A stretch of DNA of 42,858 bases from Planctomycetaceae bacterium (GCA_021732785.1 JAKFUG010000049.1:1-42858); one strand, 5' to 3'. Positions 25,220 to 34,944 are shown, counted from the first letter of the stretch. Translations and numbers: made by a program. Notes: a model not told the origin generated them from the sequence alone.

Positions 25220-26860
25220 ATGTTTCGTGTGCTGATTACCGATGCCCTGTCCCCCGCCGGTTTGCAGATTCTGAAAGACACCCCCGGCATCGAGATCGAC
25301 GACCGCGGCAGCTCAAAAATGACGCCCGAACAACTGCGGGAAGCCCTGTCGCAAGCCGACGGCGTGATCATCCGCAGCGGCTATAAACTCACGCCGGACA
25401 TCCTCAAAGATCAGAAGCGGCTCAAAGCTGTCGTCCGCGCTGGCGTTGGTGTCGACAACATCGATCTTCCCGCTGCGACGCGCGAAGGGATCGTCGTGAT
25501 GAACACCCCGGCGGGGAACACGACGTCCACCGCCGAACATGCCTTCGCGATGATGATGGCCCTGTCGCGCAACATTGCCCCGGCGTGTGCCACGTTGAAA
25601 GCCGGGAAGTGGGATCGCAAGAACTACACCGGGACGCAACTCGCCGGCAAAACGCTCGGCGTGGTCGGTCTGGGTCGCATCGGCTTGACGGTTGCTCGCC
25701 GTGGTGTGGCTTTTGAAATGAAGGTACTCGGCTTCGATCCATTCCTGTCTGCGGAACGCGCGAAGGAACAGGGGATCGAACTCTATCGCGATCTCGATGA
25801 GATGCTGCCGAAGGTGGATTTCCTGACCGTTCACACGCCGATGACGCCGGAAACGGAAGGCCTCATCAATGCCGTTCGGTTAGCGGCGATGAAGAAGGGG
25901 GTGCGGATCATCAACTGCGCTCGCGGTGGGATCGTCGATGAAAATGCGCTGGCCGATGCGATTGAAGCGGGGCATGTCGCCGGGGCGGCGCTCGACGTGT
26001 TCAAGAAAGAACCGCCGCCGACCGATCACCGATTGGTCAATCTGCCGCAGGTCTTGGTGACGCCGCACCTGGGGGCTTCCACCGAGGAAGCCCAGGAACT
26101 TGTGGCGGTCGAAGCGGCGGAAATCATCACCGGGTTCCTCACACGGAACGAAGTCCGGCACGCGGTGAACATGGTCCCGATTTCCTCCGCGGAAATGGCC
26201 GACATGCAGGCGTACCTCGACCTCGGTCTGCGGCTCGGGAAGCTGCTGGCCCAGCTTCACAAGGGGGGCGTCCGCGCAGCCAAGTTGATGTACCGTGGGG
26301 AAGCTGCCACGAAGAAGACCAAGCTGATTTCGTCCGCGTTCGCAGCGGGGCTGATGTCCGCGGCGTTGTCCGAGAACGTCAATGTCGTGAATGCGGACAT
26401 GCTCGCCCGTGAGCGCGGCATCGAGATCACCGAATCGTCTTCCACCGAAGTTGGCGACTTTTCAACGCTGGTCTCCGCCACGCTGGTCACCGATCAGGGC
26501 GAATTCACCGCGGCGGGAACGATCTTCGGCAAGCAGTTCCTGCGATTGGTGCGGCTGGACCAATTCCAGTTGGATGCGTACCTCGATGGCTTGCTGCTGC
26601 TGTACCGCCACATCGACAAGCCGGGCGTCATCGGTTCGGTAGGAACGGCGTGCGGAACGCACAAAGTGAACATCGCTCACATGGCCGTGGGTCGCCTCAA
26701 AAATGAACCGGGCGGCGATGCGATTGCGGTGCTGAATCTCGACAATGAACCCTCGGCAGCGGCACTGGCCGACATCTCGAAAAACGATGCCGTGCAAGAG
26801 GTTCAGGTGGTGAAGTTGCCGCCGGCCGGGGCCCCGCTGCCGTGGTCGGTGTGCCGGTAA
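25220..26860 (+). CDS. serA: D-3-phosphoglycerate dehydrogenase, long form
   Basis: 546 residues from ATG at 25220. It oxidises 3-phosphoglycerate to 3-phosphohydroxypyruvate with NAD, the first step of serine biosynthesis, in the cytoplasm. The Rossmann motif GLGRIG is at 150-155; catalytic Arg235 (NCARGG), Glu264 and His283 (PHLGAS) are in place. After about 320 comes the intervening domain of the long-type enzymes and, from about 470, an ACT domain (LYRHIDKPGVIGSVGTACG), which in relatives binds serine for feedback control. The gene has its own terminator and appears monocistronic. Confidence 0.95.
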   Translation: MFRVLITDALSPAGLQILKDTPGIEIDDRGSSKMTPEQLREALSQADGVIIRSGYKLTPDILKDQKRLKAVVRAGVGVDNIDLPAATREGIVVMNTPAGNTTSTAEHAFAMMMALSRNIAPACATLKAGKWDRKNYTGTQLAGKTLGVVGLGRIGLTVARRGVAFEMKVLGFDPFLSAERAKEQGIELYRDLDEMLPKVDFLTVHTPMTPETEGLINAVRLAAMKKGVRIINCARGGIVDENALADAIEAGHVAGAALDVFKKEPPPTDHRLVNLPQVLVTPHLGASTEEAQELVAVEAAEIITGFLTRNEVRHAVNMVPISSAEMADMQAYLDLGLRLGKLLAQLHKGGVRAAKLMYRGEAATKKTKLISSAFAAGLMSAALSENVNVVNADMLARERGIEITESSSTEVGDFSTLVSATLVTDQGEFTAAGTIFGKQFLRLVRLDQFQLDAYLDGLLLLYRHIDKPGVIGSVGTACGTHKVNIAHMAVGRLKNEPGGDAIAVLNLDNEPSAAALADISKNDAVQEVQVVKLPPAGAPLPWSVCR

Positions 26861-26886
26861 TTCTCCGCATCCGATGAATATTCCTC

Positions 26887-26921
26887 AGCCCAGGGAAAGC
26901 CTTCCCTGGGCTTCTTTTTTT
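26887..26921 (+). terminator. Intrinsic terminator of serA
   Basis: Perfect 11-bp arms AGCCCAGGGAA/TTCCCTGGGCT around a 4-nt loop, followed by a T-rich run to 26921. It lies 27 nt after the stop codon. Confidence 0.9.
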
Positions 26922-26940
26922 GAAATTGACAGAACGCCGC

Positions 26941-26989
26941 TTGACATTGAAGACGATATGTCTATATTCAGACGTGTCGTCTATATTCA
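26941..26989 (+). promoter_or_regulatory. Near-consensus promoter with 19-bp tandem repeat
   Basis: TTGACA (26941-26946) and TATATT (26963-26968) are 16 nt apart, the best sigma-70-type promoter in the window; another TTGACA lies at 26926-26931. The -10 lies inside a 19-bp sequence repeated in tandem (26952-26970 and 26971-26989) with 15 of 19 matches, the shared part being GACG and TCTATATTCA. The repeat could be an operator over the promoter. The translation start follows at 27004. Confidence 0.6.
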
Positions 26990-27003
26990 ATGTTGGGGGT
27001 GTC

Positions 27004-28230
27004 ATGTCGCCATCAAATCCGAACGCTGGTGCCGGGCAACGCGGGTCGTTGTGCTGGCAAGTTGCGGGGGCGTTCTGCCGCTGTGTGTTGTTCGTCGCGA
27101 TTCCGCTCTTCGTGCTGGTCACCCTCGACATCAAGTTCGATCTGGTTTCACTGCTTCCGTTCGATACGATGCACGATATCCCAACGGCATCCGGACCGTG
27201 CGCGGACCATCCGATTCGTGATCTGGCTTTGTCGAGTGACGGCCGGACCGTCTGGATCACACGGTTCCCCGCGCACCTTCAACAGCTCGAGATCGCCACC
27301 GGCTCGGTATTGGCCAGCTTCGCGAGCCCCGTCTCGTTCGCGTCGAATCCGCAGTTCACATCGTCGCCTCACCCGGCGGTGGTCTATGCCTGCGATGCGG
27401 GTCTCATGGTGCAGCCGTTCGATTCCGCGAGCCATATCCGGGACATCAGTCTGCTGAAACAACAAGGTTATCGGGCCAATTTCGCCGTGAATCCCGTGCG
27501 CGATGAAATCGCGTTTGCCGATCGTGAAGGGATCGAAGTCCGATCGCTCACGACGATGGCAATGATTTCTCAGGTCCATCTTCCGGACAACATCAGTCGG
27601 ATGTTGTGGTCGCCCGATGGCATGCGGCTGCTGGTTGGCAGTACGGAGGGCACGTTGTTCATTCTCGACGGAATCACGCTGGCCACCATTTCCCAGCGTC
27701 CCACATTTCTGACGGACAATGCAAAGCTGCTTTGGAGTCGGCAGGGACAGCATGTGGCCGCCTTTTCGGAAGTCGGAGCGATCGTGACGTGGGACCTGAT
27801 TCGAGACGCCACGACGTCCGTGAAAACCGCCGAGCAATTTCTTCGAACGGCCGCCCTCTCACCCGATGGTCGCTGCGTCGCCTGGGTCGATGCCCAGGAT
27901 CAAGTCTGGCTGCGATTCCTCGGGGAGCATGCCGAACCGCAGTGGCTCGGGGTCTCGGGATCGATCATCCATTCGCTGATGTTCGACGCCGAAGGAGATT
28001 CGCTCCTTGTCGGCAGCACGGACTGCGTGCTGGAGAGTTGGTCGCTGACCGATGGCGCGGTGGAGTGGTCGATTCGCTTAAGGGATGATTGGCAGAATGC
28101 CAGCGCCCCGCTGAATGAACTGCGACTCAAAACCGGACGCTCGCCAGACTTCATGACGACGGCCGGGGAGCAGCCCCCACCCCTGGTCCACTCTGTGGAA
28201 CAACCCGTGGGCAGGGAGCGTGCCTCGTGA
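27004..28230 (+). CDS. Membrane-anchored WD40-like propeller protein, copy 1
   Basis: 408 residues from ATG at 27004, preceded by GGGGG; an extension to 26920 would run through the promoter. One membrane helix at about 25-45 (CRCVLFVAIPLFVLVTL) is followed by six or seven WD40-like blades, visible as LALSSDGRTVWI, LWSPDGMRLLVGS, ALSPDGRCVAW and LMFDAEGDSLLVGS. Propellers bind partners; no enzyme motif is present. It is a tandem duplicate of the next gene, 94 bp downstream. Confidence 0.8.
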   Translation: MSPSNPNAGAGQRGSLCWQVAGAFCRCVLFVAIPLFVLVTLDIKFDLVSLLPFDTMHDIPTASGPCADHPIRDLALSSDGRTVWITRFPAHLQQLEIATGSVLASFASPVSFASNPQFTSSPHPAVVYACDAGLMVQPFDSASHIRDISLLKQQGYRANFAVNPVRDEIAFADREGIEVRSLTTMAMISQVHLPDNISRMLWSPDGMRLLVGSTEGTLFILDGITLATISQRPTFLTDNAKLLWSRQGQHVAAFSEVGAIVTWDLIRDATTSVKTAEQFLRTAALSPDGRCVAWVDAQDQVWLRFLGEHAEPQWLGVSGSIIHSLMFDAEGDSLLVGSTDCVLESWSLTDGAVEWSIRLRDDWQNASAPLNELRLKTGRSPDFMTTAGEQPPPLVHSVEQPVGRERAS

Positions 28231-28324
28231 TCCTGCCAGCCACGATTATGGAAATTCCCCCGCATGCGTGCGTGAAAACGGCTCGTCGCGGCGACTGGGT
28301 TAACAACTCCAGTCGAGGTGAGCC

Positions 28325-29512
28325 ATGCCGTATTCATCGAGCGATTCCCAGACCAACCTCTTCTGGGCCGCGGGAGAGAGTTGCGTCTGGTCCACAGCGC
28401 GGGGCCTGTTTGCCGGGCTCGCATTGCTGATTGGGTTTGCCGTGTTTGTACCGTTGGAGCAGCTTCAGCCGATCGTCGACACGCCGGAAAACGGGGGCGT
28501 CGCGTCTTCCGGACGCCACTGCATCCGCGCGATTTCATTGACCGCCGACGGGCATCAGGCGTGGATCGTTCGATACCCCGCTATCTTGCAACGCGTCCAA
28601 TGCGACACGGGCAAGATCACCTTCGATCGAACACTCGAACAGTCGTATGACGGCGGATTAAAACCCACGGTGACAACGAACGAAGCCGTGGTCTATGGCC
28701 GCGACCATAAAACGCTGTTACGTCCGTTCCAGCCACCCCATGAACCGATAACGATCCTGGAATCGGATCGCGAATGGGTTGACGCCTCACCCATGCACGA
28801 TCGGCTGGCGACCTGCCACAACTCGATCGTGGAAATCTGGTCGCTGAGTTCAAAAACACGTTTATTCGCCAGGGAATTGGCCTGCGCGGTGTCACGCCTG
28901 TGCTGGTCGCCCGACGGACGCCATTTGCTGGTGGTCCTCACAGATGGAAATCTGCAGGTGCTTGCCGCCGAGACCCTCGCGCTGGAACACGCGCGGCCAA
29001 CAGACTTCATTGGGGGATGTTGTCTGACCTGGGCGGCGAACGGACGTCATGCGGCGGCATTCTATCCCACCGGAGGCGTCGTGATCTGGGATCTCGAGCA
29101 CGAAACCATCCGGCCCATCCCCGTAGAACAGGCTTACTTATATACCTGTGCGCTGTCGCCCCACGGAGAGCGCGTCGCCATACCCGGTCACAACGGTCGC
29201 ATTGTGTTGGTCGATCCCGACGAAGCGTTGCCGCCAACGACTATGGGATCGGCCGCGCCACGCATTAACGCGCTCTGTTTTTCCGCCGACGGAACGACGT
29301 TGCTCGTGGGTCGCATCGATGGCGGTCTCGAATGTTGGTCGGTCACGAAGGGGACAATCCTGTGGTCGCTCGATGCCAGTCTCAACAAAACGACTCCGGC
29401 TCGCGCCGAGCACGGACTGTCACCGCGCAATCTCGAACCGGAACCGGTGCAAACTCGGTCCCGAACCGCGCTCTATGGCCGCGGGGCTTCGTGGGCTTCC
29501 ACGCGATCGTGA
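28325..29512 (+). CDS. Membrane-anchored WD40-like propeller protein, copy 2
   Basis: 395 residues from ATG at 28325 with GAGGTGA just upstream. Same plan as the preceding gene: one N-terminal membrane helix (about 27-44), then WD40-like blades (SLTADGHQAWIVRY, LCWSPDGRHLLVVL, CALSPHGERVAI, LCFSADGTTLLVGR). The last 13 codons overlap the 3' end of the converging GH-like gene (40 bp), so its tail (GRGASWASTRS) is probably recent and not conserved. Likely co-transcribed with copy 1. Confidence 0.8.
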   Translation: MPYSSSDSQTNLFWAAGESCVWSTARGLFAGLALLIGFAVFVPLEQLQPIVDTPENGGVASSGRHCIRAISLTADGHQAWIVRYPAILQRVQCDTGKITFDRTLEQSYDGGLKPTVTTNEAVVYGRDHKTLLRPFQPPHEPITILESDREWVDASPMHDRLATCHNSIVEIWSLSSKTRLFARELACAVSRLCWSPDGRHLLVVLTDGNLQVLAAETLALEHARPTDFIGGCCLTWAANGRHAAAFYPTGGVVIWDLEHETIRPIPVEQAYLYTCALSPHGERVAIPGHNGRIVLVDPDEALPPTTMGSAAPRINALCFSADGTTLLVGRIDGGLECWSVTKGTILWSLDASLNKTTPARAEHGLSPRNLEPEPVQTRSRTALYGRGASWASTRS

Positions 29513-30396
29513 ACGGTGTAAAGCCGGTAACCGCCGGGTATGGGAAAGAGTTGTCCGCTGGATTTGTTTTCGGCGATCGGTCGCAACGGATTGCCCGCGT
29601 ACTTTTCCCATTGGCGCAGATCCCGCGAGCGTGCCAACCCCGTGGCCCACAACGCGGGAGAATGATCGTTCGCGGCACCGTGAAACACGGCGTAATACAC
29701 GTCGCCGATTTTCAAAATCTGGTTCATCGCAATCAGATCCCGGTCGTAGAGTTCGGGCCCCGGCGACAGCACGGGTTGGTCCTGCACGTTGGTCCAAACC
29801 TTCAGGTCGGTGGATGTCGCCAGCCAGATCCCGGCGTCGCGGCGCTCGTAGAACAAATGCCACGTCTCGTTTTCGATCCAGGCCGTCGGCGTGCCGAGCG
29901 GTCCGCGTGGCAATGGCGTTCCATCTTGCGAACGGACATCGAGCACGCCCTGTCGCGTCCACGTCAGCCCGTCGGGTGAGGTGAGCAATTGGGCCTGATC
30001 CAGAAACCCTTCCGCGAACATGTAGTAGGTGTTGCGATGCTTGATCACACAGACGTCTTCCACCCAGTGCTCACGGTACAGCGGATTGAGCGGAGCCCGC
30101 GTCCAGTTCAAACCGTCGGGCGAAGTGGCATAGCCGAGCATTTTCAATCCCGGCCGGGTGCCATCGTAACCCGTGTACCATATCTTCCAGCCGTCGCCGT
30201 CGTGCAGAATGGCCCCCCGCTCACGGATCCGGGCATCCCAATGCCCTTCCCCTGCCCCGGTAAACTGGGGCAAATTGGCAATCGGCGCGAAATTCACAAG
30301 TTCTGGCGGAAAAGGCTCGGCGGCGAAGAGGGGATGAAAACAGATGATGCTGTAAAGCACCAGACCGCAGAACTGGCGAATTGTTGGCTGTCGCAT
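29473..30396 (-). CDS. Secreted GH43/GH130-like five-bladed propeller protein
   Basis: 307 residues from ATG at 30396, with AGGGAG upstream; earlier in-frame starts add a stretch without signal-peptide character. Residues 6-26 form a signal peptide (IRQFCGLVLYSIICFHPLFA). Repeats of the type IWYTGYDG, GYATSPDGLNWTR, LLTSPDGLTWTR and LATSTDLKVWTN are typical of the five-bladed propellers of glycoside hydrolase families 43, 32 and 130 and of related binding proteins. I cannot assign the catalytic acids or the substrate. Its 3' end overlaps the WD40-like gene by 40 bp. Confidence 0.75.
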   Translation of the reverse strand: MRQPTIRQFCGLVLYSIICFHPLFAAEPFPPELVNFAPIANLPQFTGAGEGHWDARIRERGAILHDGDGWKIWYTGYDGTRPGLKMLGYATSPDGLNWTRAPLNPLYREHWVEDVCVIKHRNTYYMFAEGFLDQAQLLTSPDGLTWTRQGVLDVRSQDGTPLPRGPLGTPTAWIENETWHLFYERRDAGIWLATSTDLKVWTNVQDQPVLSPGPELYDRDLIAMNQILKIGDVYYAVFHGAANDHSPALWATGLARSRDLRQWEKYAGNPLRPIAENKSSGQLFPIPGGYRLYTVHDRVEAHEAPRP

Positions 30397-30642
30397 CGAT
30401 GACGGGCTCCCTGCATGTACTTGCGCGCGGCACACAGACAATGAGTTCAGACTTTTCTCTGGAGTGATCCACTCCCTTCCGAAAGGAATTACACGGTTTA
30501 TCGCTAATTGCAACCTGCTTTTCGCAGATTACAGACCTATCATTCCGCACTGATCTGTATCCTAGCGGAATACCGCCCGATATTGACCCCCACCCCCGCT
30601 ACGCTGTCCTCCCTGCCTTTCTCGTCTGCCGGATTTTGCATC

Positions 30643-31254
30643 ATGATTGGCCCTGTCCCTGTCATTGGGATCGTCGGAGGCGTTGGCTCCGGCAAAAGCA
30701 CCTTGGCCCGTTGGGTCGCCGAACATCACCCTGTCGTTGTGATTGATGCCGATACCATCGGCCACGAATTCCTGCGCGATCCGGACATCCGGACCCAATT
30801 GCGAGCCCTCTTCGGCGATTCCATTTTCAACGCCGTCGGAGCCGTGCATCGTCCCGAATTAGCGCGGCGCGTCTTCGGGGATTCCCCGGAGCAGCAACAG
30901 GCCCGGCAACAGCTCGATCACCTGCTGCACCCTTTGATTCGCGCGGAAATTGCTCGCCGGGCTTCCGCGGTTGATCCGAAAACCATTTCCGTCGTTCTCC
31001 TGGACGCGGCATTGTTACTCGAAGCCGGGTGGCACGATCTGTGTCGGGGCATCCTCTTTGTCGACACGCCTGAAGAGCGCCGCGCGACCTGGGTGCAGGC
31101 CCATCGCGGCTGGACGCTGGACGAATTGCATCGGCGGGAAGCGAGCCAGTGGCCGGTGGAAAAAAAACGACGTGCCTCCCACGCGATTGTGGCCAATACG
31201 GCCGATGTGGCGACGGCGGGGGCAGCCATGTGGCGTGAAATCCAGCGTCTTTGA
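30643..31254 (+). CDS. coaE: Dephospho-CoA kinase
   Basis: 203 residues from ATG at 30643; a longer frame from 30508 is not coding. It phosphorylates dephospho-CoA to CoA, the last step of CoA synthesis, in the cytoplasm. The P-loop GGVGSGKST is at 12-20, IDADTIGHE at 34-42 is the substrate-binding region and LLDAALLLEAGW near 119-130 is the usual CoaE motif. The length matches the family. It precedes rho by 494 bp and is transcribed in the same direction. Confidence 0.93.
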   Translation: MIGPVPVIGIVGGVGSGKSTLARWVAEHHPVVVIDADTIGHEFLRDPDIRTQLRALFGDSIFNAVGAVHRPELARRVFGDSPEQQQARQQLDHLLHPLIRAEIARRASAVDPKTISVVLLDAALLLEAGWHDLCRGILFVDTPEERRATWVQAHRGWTLDELHRREASQWPVEKKRRASHAIVANTADVATAGAAMWREIQRL

Positions 31255-31748
31255 TGAGTTCTCGCGCGGGAGAATCTCGTGAAAAATCACGAAATCAACA
31301 GTTGTTTTTTCCGGTGGACGTGCTCCATAATGGAGCCGACTTGCCTGTGTTGTCTGTTTCGTTCGGTCTCCCGCCCCGTATCACATTCCGTGAGTAGCAC
31401 CTGAATCGCACCGGCCCATGCGGAGCGGTTCGCCGATCCACTGGTCTTTTTTTCATTCGTTACGAGTCCAAGGTTTCCTAAGGTTTGTTTCCAGCTGAAG
31501 GATCGCTGGCGGCGCCTGTGAATGTCCTTGACTGTCGTTGCTCCCCGGCAACGCCCGCCATCGCGAATCGGCCTGCGCCCACCCCAATACCGTCTTGCAG
31601 CCAGAATCATTCCCCATGTTGTTGACGAAACAGAACCCATGTGTCCTGTCTTCGTTACTGATTTCCTTGCCCCGTTGCCTGCCCTGTTACCGATCGCGTC
31701 CGTCCGATTCCGTGCTGACGCAGACTGTCCATTCCTTCTCATCTCCCG
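31255..31748 (+). promoter_or_regulatory. Long C-rich leader upstream of rho
   Basis: 494 bp without a convincing gene. A possible promoter is TTGTTT (31302-31307) and CATAAT (31326-31331) with 18-nt spacing. From about 31561 to 31740 the plus strand is pyrimidine-rich and C exceeds G about 65 to 36 by hand count, with many YC steps. C-rich, G-poor, unstructured RNA is what Rho binds (rut), so this could be an autoregulatory leader as known for rho in E. coli. Small open frames here look incidental. Confidence 0.45.
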
Positions 31749-33278
31749 ATGAACAAAGTTAGTTCCATCATGATGAAACCTCGCCCGACCTTGCCGCGCG
31801 GTCCGTTGACCCCCCCGAGTTCGGCCGCCGCCGCCGCTCCCGCTCCCGCCCACTGGGACGCCGACAATCTGCTGCACGAAGCCCCCCCGCTCAAGCCGCG
31901 GACCACCTCCCCGCCGCCCCCGGTCGATGAATTGCCGATGGACGTCGAAGATGACGAGGACGACGTCAACTTCCCGGCTGACGAACGCTACGAAGAGATC
32001 AAGCGTGGCGAAGGCGACATCCATATCGCCGAACTGCAACGGCTGACGATGAAGGATCTCATCGCCATCGCCCGCAAGGAAGGCGTCACCGATTACACCG
32101 GCCTGAAGAAGCAGGATCTGATTTTCAAGATCCTGAAAGAACGGACGAAGATTAACGGCCTGATGTTCGGCGAAGGGACGCTCGAAATCCTGCCCGACGG
32201 CTTCGGCTTCCTCCGCAGCCCGGACTATCACTATCTGCCCTGTCCGGACGACATTTACGTCTCGCCGAGCCAGATTCGCCGGTTCGGTCTCCGCACCGGG
32301 GCCACCGTCGCGGGACAAATTCGACCGCCGAAAGAAAACGAACGCTACTTCGCCCTCCTGCGGGTGGAAGCGATCAACGGCCAGGACCCGAACATGCTCA
32401 CCGAAAAGGTGCCGTTCGATGATCTGACCGCGCTCCATCCCGAACGGCGGTTGAAACTCTCGGGCGATCCCAACGAGTTCAACACCCGGGTCGTCGATAT
32501 CGTCTGCCCGATCGGCATGGGCCAACGCGCCCTGATCGTCTCGCCCCCGAAAGCGGGCAAAACGATTCTGTTGCAGAAGCTCGCGAAAGCCGTGCTGGCG
32601 AACGAACCGGATGTGTACGTCATCGTCCTGCTGATTGACGAACGCCCGGAAGAAGTGACCGACATGGAGCGAAACGTCAAAAGCCCCATGTGCGAAGTCA
32701 TCAGCAGCACGTTCGATGAGCCCCCGAGCCGCCACATTCAGGTCTCGGAAATGGTCATCGAAAAGGCCAAGCGGATGGTCGAATTCGGTCAGCACGTGGT
32801 GATCTTTCTCGATTCCATCACCCGGTTAGCCCGCGCGTGGAACACCGAGTGTCCGCACTCCGGCAAGATTCTCACCGGCGGTGTCGACGCCAACGCGCTA
32901 CAACATCCCAAGCGATTCTTCGGTGCCGCCCGCAACGTCGAAGAAGGGGGCAGTCTGACGATCATCGCCACCGCCCTCGTCGACACCGGCAGCAAGATGG
33001 ACGACGTGATCTACGAAGAGTTCAAAGGGACGGGTAACACCGAACTCCACCTCGACCGCCGCATGGTCGAAAAACGCATCTGGCCCGCGATCGACGTGAA
33101 CCGCAGCGGCACCCGTCGGGAAGAACTCCTGATGACCGAAGAAGAACTCCGCCGCGTGTGGATCCTCCGCCGCGTCCTCCACGACATGAACCCCGTGGAA
33201 GCGATGGAACTCATCACCAACCGCCTGCGTCGCACGAAGACGAATGACGAGTTTTTGAACAGCATGAATTTGGGATGA
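31749..33278 (+). CDS. rho: Transcription termination factor Rho
   Basis: 509 residues from ATG at 31749 (ATG at codon 8, 31770, also possible). The first 85 residues are an Ala/Pro-rich then acidic extension ([10 protein letters not shown]) absent from E. coli Rho. Then come the N-terminal helix bundle ([17 protein letters not shown]), the RNA-binding cold-shock-like domain ([20 protein letters not shown]) and the ATPase with Walker A SPPKAGKT at 265-272 and the Walker B region ([15 protein letters not shown]). Rho is a hexameric RNA helicase that ends transcription and couples it to translation. A membrane-protein gene starts 7 nt after it. Confidence 0.95.
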   Translation: MNKVSSIMMKPRPTLPRGPLTPPSSAAAAAPAPAHWDADNLLHEAPPLKPRTTSPPPPVDELPMDVEDDEDDVNFPADERYEEIKRGEGDIHIAELQRLTMKDLIAIARKEGVTDYTGLKKQDLIFKILKERTKINGLMFGEGTLEILPDGFGFLRSPDYHYLPCPDDIYVSPSQIRRFGLRTGATVAGQIRPPKENERYFALLRVEAINGQDPNMLTEKVPFDDLTALHPERRLKLSGDPNEFNTRVVDIVCPIGMGQRALIVSPPKAGKTILLQKLAKAVLANEPDVYVIVLLIDERPEEVTDMERNVKSPMCEVISSTFDEPPSRHIQVSEMVIEKAKRMVEFGQHVVIFLDSITRLARAWNTECPHSGKILTGGVDANALQHPKRFFGAARNVEEGGSLTIIATALVDTGSKMDDVIYEEFKGTGNTELHLDRRMVEKRIWPAIDVNRSGTRREELLMTEEELRRVWILRRVLHDMNPVEAMELITNRLRRTKTNDEFLNSMNLG

Positions 33279-33285
33279 TTCGGTG

Positions 33286-34755
33286 ATGTCAGGACGCTTT
33301 GACGAAACTGAACAAATCGCTCACCGACACCGAAGAACGATGCTCTGGCGTGTAGTGCTGGGCGCGTGCTGCGTCGCCGGTATCGCCTATTGGGGGTTGA
33401 ACTATTTCGTAGTCACTAGTAATCACCCCAAACCAAAGCGTTTTCCTCTCGATGTCGTTCTTCAGTTCACGACTGATCAACTTGCCAAGGAGTGGTCAGC
33501 GGGGCGGTTCGCACAAGGCTTTGACGTTCGCGTAGGGGTTACTGGTACCATTTTGAGGTTTGCCAGTATCCGTGACGGTTCGACGCAACACGCGGGGGTT
33601 GTACTCGCAACAAAAGGCAAGTCAGGGCCTGAGCTTTTATGCGTATTCAACCGCAATGAAGAACCTTGGCGTACAATGCGACCGGGCCAGACGGCGTCGC
33701 TTGCTGGCCGTTTAGCCTGCGATGGAACGTATCGGCTGTGTGATGCGGAAGCGGTCATCATCGAAGGTGCGAGCCTTTGCGCAATTCGAAGCGTTGATAA
33801 CTACGTCAAAACGCGAAACGCTTCTGCCGCCCCATCCGACAACTCATGGGTTCAACTTGAAGGACGTCTCGCAGATGTGCGACGTTCTCAGTCCGATTCC
33901 GATGCTGTCATCTTGGAGTTCTCTGCCTCAAATGGGTCCTCAGTGCGATGCCAGTTCATGGCGACGGCACCAAGGCAATGCACTCCCGCGGATCGCGGGC
34001 GCGAAGTTGCCATTCTAGGCCGACACGATCCAAAACGTGAGTTCGATCTCATCGATTGCGTTCGGGTGGATGAACTTGCGACCGAACTGCAACCGACTGA
34101 TGTCGGCCATGAGCCGGCGTTTCGTCTGACCGTAAGCGAACTTAAGGATGCTTACGAGACGGGCCAGGCGGCGGAGCGATACGGGAATCGCTGGGTCGAA
34201 GTGACCGGGCAGGTGGTTGCATTGCAACAGCAAAAAACGGGCGAGGAAATCACGTCTGTCATCGTCTTGGGTAGCCGAGAAGGCGACAGTCTACGCGATA
34301 ATATTTCCTGCGAGTTCCTGGAAGAAGAGCCGTGGTTGAAAGCGAAGCCAGGACAGACAGTGAAGATCACTGGTTTGATGGACGGTTCTCTTAGGAGTTG
34401 CGAGATCGTCGAAGCGACCGGTGAGCCATATCCCATTTTCACGGTGGAAAGGCTGTTGAATTCCGCGCGCGATCAGCAGATGGACGGCACTCAGTTGACG
34501 TCACTGATGAAGTTCTCGCTGATCGAAGGAGTCGTTGACGAAATCATTCCCTCTCCCCGTAAAGGCATCCAACCGACGGTTAAATTAAAGTCAGAAGATT
34601 CCGTCGTTTCGTGCTACTTTCTGCAAGATGCTCCACGACAACCCACGCAAAACGATATTGGCAAGACCATACTGGTTTTCGCCGAATTCGCTGGTTCACC
34701 ACGTCGTATTGAGTTAGGAATGGCATTGCGTGTCGACTCAAAACCATCTCCGTAA
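33286..34755 (+). CDS. Membrane-anchored protein with four OB-fold-like repeats
   Basis: 489 residues from ATG at 33286, 7 nt after the rho stop. One membrane helix at about 21-42, then four similar units at about 82-158, 188-261, 303-378 and 411-483. Each has a V..G.V start, a V(x)L strand, a [VI]xCxF word (LLCVF, VRCQF, ISCEF, VSCYF) and a PGQ/DRG/DIG turn followed by a strand. This matches the tRNA_anti-like OB-fold repeat family, by eye. Such proteins bind oligonucleotides, sugars or peptides; the ligand is unknown. Base composition looks less GC-rich than that of rho. Possible co-transcription with rho. Confidence 0.7.
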   Translation: MSGRFDETEQIAHRHRRTMLWRVVLGACCVAGIAYWGLNYFVVTSNHPKPKRFPLDVVLQFTTDQLAKEWSAGRFAQGFDVRVGVTGTILRFASIRDGSTQHAGVVLATKGKSGPELLCVFNRNEEPWRTMRPGQTASLAGRLACDGTYRLCDAEAVIIEGASLCAIRSVDNYVKTRNASAAPSDNSWVQLEGRLADVRRSQSDSDAVILEFSASNGSSVRCQFMATAPRQCTPADRGREVAILGRHDPKREFDLIDCVRVDELATELQPTDVGHEPAFRLTVSELKDAYETGQAAERYGNRWVEVTGQVVALQQQKTGEEITSVIVLGSREGDSLRDNISCEFLEEEPWLKAKPGQTVKITGLMDGSLRSCEIVEATGEPYPIFTVERLLNSARDQQMDGTQLTSLMKFSLIEGVVDEIIPSPRKGIQPTVKLKSEDSVVSCYFLQDAPRQPTQNDIGKTILVFAEFAGSPRRIELGMALRVDSKPSP

Positions 34756-34849
34756 ATCCACAGGTCCCGTGTTGAATTTCTGAATATTCGCAGTGAAATT
34801 GGCGGGTGGGCGGGGTGGCACTGCTTAAAATGTCACGATTGATGTGAAA

Positions 34850-34937
34850 GTGCCACTGCTTTCGTACTCGAAGCAGTGTCTTCAAATGCTTCACAAAACG
34901 TGCGAACGCACTGCTTCGAGTACGAAAGCAGTGGCAC
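34850..34937. repeat. Inverted repeat, perfect 29-bp arms (family 8)
   Basis: Arms at 34850-34878 and 34909-34937 are exact reverse complements. Each contains CACTGCTT...AAGCAGTG, itself a hairpin. The spacer is 30 bp. Confidence 0.95.
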
Positions 34938-34944
34938 AGGGCGA

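Noticed and set aside
5220-31254. Functional link between the CitG-like gene and coaE, both using dephospho-CoA
   Set aside because: They are 25 kb apart with unrelated genes between; proximity is not evidence here.
31522-31752. Small plus-strand frame in the rho leader as a leader peptide
   Set aside because: It overlaps the rho start by 4 nt but has no ribosome site or conserved character; considered incidental.
31287-32795. Long minus-strand open frame antisense to rho and its leader
   Set aside because: Lies over the conserved Rho ATPase frame and has no recognisable domain.
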